A DNA stretch of 64,000 nucleotides from Patella vulgata (taxonomy: Eukaryota; Mollusca; Gastropoda; Patellidae). Of this stretch, positions 58,083-64,000 are shown one piece after another (positions within the stretch are counted from its first letter, which is position 1; each line of letters starts with the position of its first letter). The DNA lies in the NCBI RefSeq assembly GCF_932274485.2, contig NC_065887.2:40443201-40507200 (forward strand), in the 5' to 3' direction. The translations under genes were made by a program, and so were the position numbers. The notes under the pieces were generated by a model. That model searched no databases. It was given only the letters and a program-made list of their open reading frames with translations, and was not told the origin of the DNA.

Positions 58083-61000
58083 CTGAAGACAAAAGGTAAG
58101 TTTATTGATATGAGCTATATATAAATCGCTAAAAAAAAAGAAAAACACCTTAACAACTTTGAAACACAATGTATTTAAGCTAGGCTTAAAAGTATGTCAC
58201 ATTATACATTTTAATTTGTGTGGGGTCTTTCAAACCTTTGTTCAATCTTGTACCTTTTCAATAATTATAGAAGTAATTGAAACTTTTGAACTAAAAATCA
58301 TGAAGATATCAAACACCGGATATTTACATTTGCTGTATATACACGTCACACAAACAGTCTCAGTATAAACCATACCTTGTTGACTTTTTGCGAAGAAAAA
58401 GAACGGGCACAAACATATTTCTCTAGATATGGAACATTAATTAACTGTGTGTCCTAATTTATAGCCAAGAACAGCAAATATCAGGTTTTACCAAATCCAG
58501 AAAGAGACTAGCTAATGTTTGAACGGGCAAAATACCTAATGGTCCAACTTTCAACCAAAATGAAATTAAATGAGGTTTAACATCATATTGGTCTACTGGG
58601 CTAATGGAGACAGGAATTCCAACTGCCAAGAGTTCTTGTCACGTGCACACCAATGCGTATACTAGACCTCGGTTTATCGTCTTATACGCACGACTATACA
58701 TTGTCAATTCCCTCCCCCTCCTGCATCACTGAAAAGCAAGTGCAGATTTGAAATTGGCCCAATAAAAAATCAATGTCTTATTGAAAAACAATAACCGCTT
58801 CTTTCTTTAAAGGATTAGGTTGCCGAGCAGGATTTAAGCCTCATTTTATTCCATTAAACTCCTTTCGGTCTTTCAATTTCTTTAAAAGCAGTACAGAATT
58901 GAGCTTTTCTGGGATACAAATAAGACATCATACCAAAAATACAATATTATTCATATAGAAATTCTTAGAATTGCCCGTTGATATCACTGTTAAATGTGAC
59001 ATTTAACTTATTGGGGATGGGGTGGGGTGTTTCGACATTTGCGAGGTCACAATGCTCATGTATCTAATTCATTTGTGTTATATCCTGATCCTTCCGCCAC
59101 ATAATCATAAATATACAATAAAACCTAATAGAACCAGCGGCTGCCAGGCAGGATACGCCCACATTTTCGAGAGATGGATAGAGAAAAAGCTAACAAGAAA
59201 GTGATTTTTCCTACTATCAAGGGCCATAATTCAGGAAATTACAATTCGATATGCGCTTAATCGAAAGGAACTGAACGACTGGCAGCCATTTTGTCTGTCA
59301 ATTTTGGGCCGATTTTCACGAAATTCGAACTCAATCGTCCTCAGGGTGTAACGGTGATATAATAATACGGTTTTTTAAATCGGATAAAAATTATGACCTC
59401 TATAGGATCCACAAGCTAAAAACGCAATTTTTCGTACAATCAGGGGCCATAATTCAGGAAGTTACGGTCCGATATGTGCGAATATCGAAAGGAACCAAGA
59501 TCTGTGAGTTATAAACTTACATTTCAAGTTTCAACAAAATCGGATAAAAATTGTGACCTCTATAGGGTCCACAACCTTGATATAACATACTCTTATGCTA
59601 TTCCAGAAAGAACGGCTGCCATTTTGTCTGTCAATTTTGGGCCGATTTTCACGAAATTCAAACTCAGTCGCCGTTAGGGTGTAACGGTGATATAATAATA
59701 CGGTTTTTTAAATCGGATAAAAATTATGACCTCTATAGGGTCCACAACCTAAAAACGCGATTTTTCGTACAATCAGGGGCCATAATTCAGGAAATTTCTT
59801 ACGCTATTTGAGAACGAACGATGGCCATTTTGTCTGTCAATTTTGGGCCGATTTTCACGAAATTCGAATTCAGTCGTCCCTAGGGTGTAACGGTGATATA
59901 ATAGAATGTTTTTTTAAATCGGATAAAAATTATGACTTCTATAGGGTCCACAAGCTAAAAACGTGATTTTTCGTACAATCAGGGGCCATAATTCAGGAAG
60001 TTACGGTCCGATATGCACGAATATCGAAAGGAACCGAGATCTTTGGGTTATAAACTTACATTTCAAGTTTCAACAAAATCGGATAAAAATTGTGACCCCT
60101 ATAGGGTCCACAACCTTGATATACCATATTCTTACGCTATTTGGGAACGAACGGCGGCATTTAGTCTGTCAATTTTGGGCCGATTTTCACGAAATTCGAA
60201 CTCAGTCATCCTTAGGGTGTAATGGTGATATAATAGAATGTTTTTTTAAATCGGATAAAAATCATGACTTCTATAGGGTCCACAAGCTAAAAACGTGATT
60301 TTTCGTACAATCAGGGGCCATAATTCAGGAAGTTACTGTCCGATATGAGCAAATATCGAAAGGAACTGAGATCTTTGGGTTATAAACTTACATTTCAAGT
60401 TTCAACAAAATCGGATAAAAATTGTGACCTCTATAGGGTCCGCAAGCTAAAAACGTGATTTTTCGTACAAACAGGGGCCATAATCCATGAAGTTTCGATC
60501 CGATACATGCCAATATCGAAAGCAGTCGAGATCTTTTGGGGATAAACCTATATTTCAAGTTTCGTCGAAATCGGATAAGAATTGTGACCTGTAGAGAGTC
60601 CACAAACAATTGTGGACGGACGGACGGACGGACGGACAGGGGCGACGGCATAATACGTCCACATGAAAATGTGGGCGTATAAAAAGCAGAAACAAACGAT
60701 ATTGTACGATTCATAACCATAAAGTCAATAGCAATTACCATGAAGTAGGTGAGGGAGCGAGTAAGAATGGGTGACTTGCTATAAATTCACGAAATCTTAG
60801 CCTATACGGAGACAGACAACCAAATATTTGTTGTATACGTCACTACCTTCCTTGTAGATAGTGCATATCCGTCTCATCATTCCGTATGAAGTCCAGTAAT
60901 AAACACCTGACATGATTAACTACTGTCTTCATAGTCATCATTATAACAAATTTCACATAGAATATATTGAAATCTAAACTCTACCTTTCATTGTCCTCAA

Positions 61001-63334
61001 TTTGTGACTGTCTATACTCCTTTTACCTGAAATACGTGTAAATATAGAACAATAACCACTCCCATTTGGCAACCAATTACACCTTATAGGTCAACTTATA
61101 ATTTAATATTAAAATTTTAGAAGGAAATGCACTACACACTAGATTGCACTAACTGGACCCAAGATCTGGTCATAAAAACTAAATAATAGGAAAATATGAT
61201 TTACTTACCTAATAAATCACTGTGGTCTTTACAGAATTTGTCAAATCTAGATTTCAGTAATATATCAAAGCTGTCCTGTTAATATAAATCAATCATACTA
61301 ATTCCAGATGCTGTTTGGGGAGGTAAAGCACGGCGAAATGTACCAGCATCAATTAAATGCAAATGTGTAGTGGCATCATGTGTTGAAAACATTGGTTGCC
61401 ATGCAATGAAACATACGATTACAGGACCTACGTCATATGACAAGTCCAAAAACGTTATCGCGGATTTTATTCGTTTGCAGGTAATGATCAACATCAACAT
61501 TTATATTTAAACCAGCACTGGTAATCAGATGATCAATTTAGCTGTTCCAGTTATCATCAGACAATTAAAAAATAACTTGAGTATCTGGTGGGCGTATAAA
61601 AAAGGCTTACAGCCGACGTAGACAGAAGGAAATTATTCTTTGAATACGTCTTTTATTTGCTTGTTATTTGTGGGTTTTTTGTTGATAATTTTGAAGTCAT
61701 AATTCCTAACTATATTGGATTTTGACTTTCCCCCCTATTCTTGAATTTTATTATTTGTCATCTATTCTAAGAACACCTATCTCGCACAAAACACAGATAT
61801 GATCTAGTAACAAAACCATTTACCACAATCTCGACCACAAATCGTTCTAGTGCAACACGACCCTAATCAATTTGATGTGATTTATATGTCTTGTTGATAT
61901 TCAATTTGATGTAGAACAGTACAGGGTTTGGTATACAACCGATGAGGGGAAGATTTCAGGAATAATATAGCAATATCAATTCTAGACGTACCCGGAACCC
62001 TGGCAATAATCCGTCATGTGTAGTATTACCTGGCTTGTCATCTCGGTGACCTTTATAACCTATCAACAAAGAGTGTAATAAATTACTTTATATTTTCTGA
62101 GAATAAAACTAGCAATAAGAATACAAGTAAGCCAATGGGTTTTGGATGCTAACACAGGGGGTTGCCATGGGCAATCAAATACAGGTAGTTTATCCGTACA
62201 CACTTCACAAATACCAAATGGTAAAATAAGGGTAGTTTGTATTCGTACACACGTCACAAATAGCAACACGTTAAACAGAAAATTGTTTGTAATCGTACAC
62301 ACTTCAAAATTATCAGCTTTGTCTCAACTGCAACAAATGTTGAGCAACTTTGATAAAGATCTAGGTTCCTTGAAGAAATCTGTTCAGGTTTCACCCTCTT
62401 ATAACCCCAGTGCTTACTAAAGGCTGTGAATTATGAGTATCGATTGGGTTCATCCCCTCATGACCTGAATGCTTCACACAAACATCGATAGCCGCTACCG
62501 TTTTGACAAAGGGGAAGGGGGGAGGGTTCCAAAGTGGAAAGTCGCTGAACGCTTACAATCGATAAGGTTCGTCCTCTCAGGACCACAATGCACCATACCA
62601 ATTTTAAAAAAAAAAATCCGTCGAAACCTACAGCCTTCATAAGGTTTTCGGTAAAGCGGTAGGGGTAAATCTGGGACGGAAGTCGTAGAACACTGATAAG
62701 AATCTGTTAAAAATCGTAGCCTATATTGCGCACACACGGTTTTTGGCAAAGGGGGATAACCCCGAAACTGAAAAGTCGTAGATCGCTGAAAGGGTCCATT
62801 CTTGCATGGAATCAATGCTTCCCCCCAACAGTCCGTTAAAAACTGTAGCCTCGAATGCGTTCAGAAGATTATGAGAATAAGTAAATAGCCCCTCTTTTGC
62901 ATTCACCGAATGGGTTTATGCTTCTGATCTCATTCCGACTGAGAGGACGAGGACGATGATAGACCTTTAAAGGGTAAAAATTATTTTATATCTGCCTGGT
63001 ATTATACAGACGGAAACTAACCTGGTTCGAGTTTAAATACAGCATTATAATATTGCTTGTCATATAGAGCAGCTATAAATTTATCATAACCAGTGTGACC
63101 ACACCCCAAAATAATATCCAGTATTTTCCTTGCGGCGGCTTGTCTACTATCCTTCTCTGCCTTTTCTATTTTCTCCTTATCATCCTCATTGAAGGCATGT
63201 TTTTCAAATAAAGAATCTGCTACACCCATTGGATCATGTTTTATCTCACCGATAAGATATGTGAAATTATCTTGAATCTTGTTATATTGTTCATCTGGAA
63301 GTCTTCCTCGAGTACTTCCGCCACCTGACGCCAT
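53437..63334 (-). CDS. CARD-nSTAND-ankyrin protein, right copy (intact)
   Basis: Exons: complement of 53437-58082, 60985-61026, 61209-61275, 61992-62059 and 63022-63334. All borders are GT-AG and phases are consistent; 5136 nt, 1711 residues. Order: CARD (about 1-105); linker (105-163); STAND ATPase (about 164-320) with Walker A GAAGDGKT (201-208) and Walker B LYIIDDMYG (about 247-255), most like nSTAND3; helical region; canonical ankyrin repeats from about 674 (TPLHLAVARGKKETVSILIS); then from about 880 twelve 69-residue composite ankyrin units. No signal peptide or membrane segment is seen. Known for the class: signal-transducing ATPases with numerous domains, which oligomerise on ligand binding. 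An intracellular sensor or scaffold signalling through CARD contacts is inferred. The last 12 residues (KFLKKIIRTNI) differ from the left copy because the duplication match ends here. Confidence 0.88.
58560..58700 (-). mobile_element. SINE family A fragment, intron of right copy
   Basis: Nearly identical to 34470-34610; inserted before the duplication, or copied by later conversion. Confidence 0.8.
59154..60679. mobile_element. Hairpin-ended composite repeat, intron of right copy
   Basis: Same element as 35064-36380 but about 200 bp longer, through a different number of internal tandem segments. The GGAC run before the right end is also one unit longer. Confidence 0.75.
60985..61026 (-). CDS. 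Right copy exon 4 (linker)
   Basis: 42 nt, phase 1 on both sides, almost identical to the left copy (KRSIDSHKLRTMK). Confidence 0.65.
61209..61275 (-). CDS. Right copy exon 3 (linker)
   Basis: 67 nt, phase 0 in and 1 out, encoding DSFDILLKSRFDKFCKDHSD and LL. It is 15 nt longer than the left counterpart, which keeps the frame. Confidence 0.65.
61279..61500 (-). other. Open stretch conserved with 36973-37257
   Basis: 73 open codons; the shared end VCFIAWQPMFSTHDATTHLH... is followed by the same TAA next to exon 3. See the left-unit entry. Confidence 0.35.
61992..62059 (-). CDS. Right copy exon 2 (linker)
   Basis: 68 nt, encoding GYKGHRDDKPGNTTHDGLLP and GFR. Nine of 23 residues differ from the left copy. 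Donor GTACGT. Confidence 0.65.
62480..62870. repeat. Degenerate tandem repeat, about 3 units, intron 1 of right copy
   Basis: AAAGGGG...GGAAAGTCGCTGA-like and CCGTTAAAAACTGTAGCC-like segments recur at about 62509, 62652 and 62746. Not found in unit 1. Confidence 0.5.
63022..63334 (-). CDS. Right copy exon 1: CARD
   Basis: 313 nt from ATG, phase 1 out, donor GTTAGT. Same length as the left copy. Compared with it, about 19 replacements and only about 4-6 silent changes by eye (for example NFTYLIGEIKHDPMG against NFVFLIDHIKYNPIC), although the DNA just upstream is nearly identical. Confidence 0.8.
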
Positions 63335-63414
63335 TTTGTTAGAGTCTATTTACCGCTATATAATTGTTCTCTCAACATATATTAATTTAGTTTGACTGTT
63401 CCGTTTTCTTCCTC

Positions 63415-63423
63415 TTTCGTTTC
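63415..63423 (-). promoter_or_regulatory. IRF-like motif upstream of right CARD exon
   Basis: Identical GAAACGAAA, at the same distance from the ATG as in unit 1. Confidence 0.3.
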
Positions 63424-63949
63424 ATTTTGTACCTAGAAAACATTACAAAATAAAAAATAAATAAAATACAAAATAATATAAAATTTCTAAAATTGAATGT
63501 CGATATTTTCCCACTTTATGGAAGAATCAACGAAGAATTTGGTGAATATTCATGATAGATTAATAGATTTAAGATTTTGGTTACGTTGAAATGTTGAATG
63601 GTGGATAGTTACATGTTTTGTATGGCATTTATGTTGACCTCTCGATCTATTATCGAAGAAGACTGATTGAATTGGTGAATATTCATGGATTAGATGATGA
63701 GTAAGTTACTAGACATGCATTGATGAAATAGCCTACTAAAATGACGTTACTTCCTATAGATGTCTTTGACCAAGCCTAGTGAGTTATGTAATCCATGTGA
63801 CATTAAACGCGAGACATAAACTGATTATTGGGACAAAACATTTGAACGTCAACAATTTACAGTTTGTTAGTCATGTGGAATCCCCAAACGAGAAGATGTA
63901 TCTGGTGGATCCACCACAGAACCTTGTTTTGTTTGAATAATCTTTTTCT

Positions 63950-64000
63950 TGGCGGAGGACCCGGAGAAAACCCACGAGGTTGAACTAGCGACACTATTCA
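63950..64000 (-). mobile_element. SINE family B, start only (cut by window end)
   Basis: CGGAGGACCCGGAGAAAACC and CACGAGGTTGAACTAGCGAC, as at 42765. Confidence 0.75.

Larger units (their letters stand above)
49150..64000. repeat. Segmental duplication, unit 2 (continues past the window)
   Basis: Direct counterpart of 26530-42960; see that entry. It still matches unit 1 at the last base of the window. Confidence 0.9.

Noticed and set aside
1-64000. Retroviral, LTR or Polinton-type elements
   Set aside because: Looked for reverse transcriptase, integrase, capsid-type and long terminal direct repeat signals; none recognised.

Overview
The window is animal genomic DNA, AT-rich and dense in repeats. 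Spliced genes, two families of tRNA-derived SINEs, Tc1 transposons and a CARD / STAND-ATPase / ankyrin gene pair point to a marine lophotrochozoan, most likely a mollusc. That assignment is inference; no species can be named from the sequence alone.

Left part (about 1.8-22.6 kb, minus strand): one complete gene, the DAZ-family RNA-binding protein Boule. I could join 12 coding exons with consistent GT-AG borders and phases into a 436-residue protein. It carries one RRM (IFVGGI and KGYGFVTF), one DAZ-like motif and a long Q/A/P-rich C-terminal half. Its introns hold SINEs, short inverted-repeat elements and minisatellites.

Middle and right parts (about 26.5-64 kb): a large direct segmental duplication. 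Each unit carries one minus-strand gene with the same architecture: an N-terminal CARD exon, three small linker exons, then one long exon with a STAND-type ATPase (resembling nSTAND3), canonical ankyrin repeats and an array of unusual 69-residue composite ankyrin units. The right copy is open throughout (about 1711 residues, 12 units). The left copy has a one-base loss in a short A run (T run on the coding strand) that splits its long exon, plus a second break near its C terminus, and it has 13 units. The two copies are a mosaic. The ATPase exon and adjoining introns are nearly identical, the CARD and linker exons differ at many residues, and the repeat array has been reshuffled. An innate-immune sensor role is inferred from the architecture.

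Between and inside the units lie mobile elements: a Tc1 element with an open DD34E transposase and clear inverted repeats; a second Tc1 with one internal stop, inserted in an arm of a long foldback element; a Tc1 N-terminal remnant; a 668-bp inverted-repeat element with an 8-bp target duplication carrying a FLYWCH zinc-finger ORF, with the other unit showing the site without it; and hairpin-ended elements filled with internal tandem repeats. A stretch near 43.0-43.3 kb on the minus strand resembles the 5' end of an 18S rRNA gene in degraded or divergent form.

No CRISPR array, bacterial-type operon, LTR element or reverse transcriptase was recognised.
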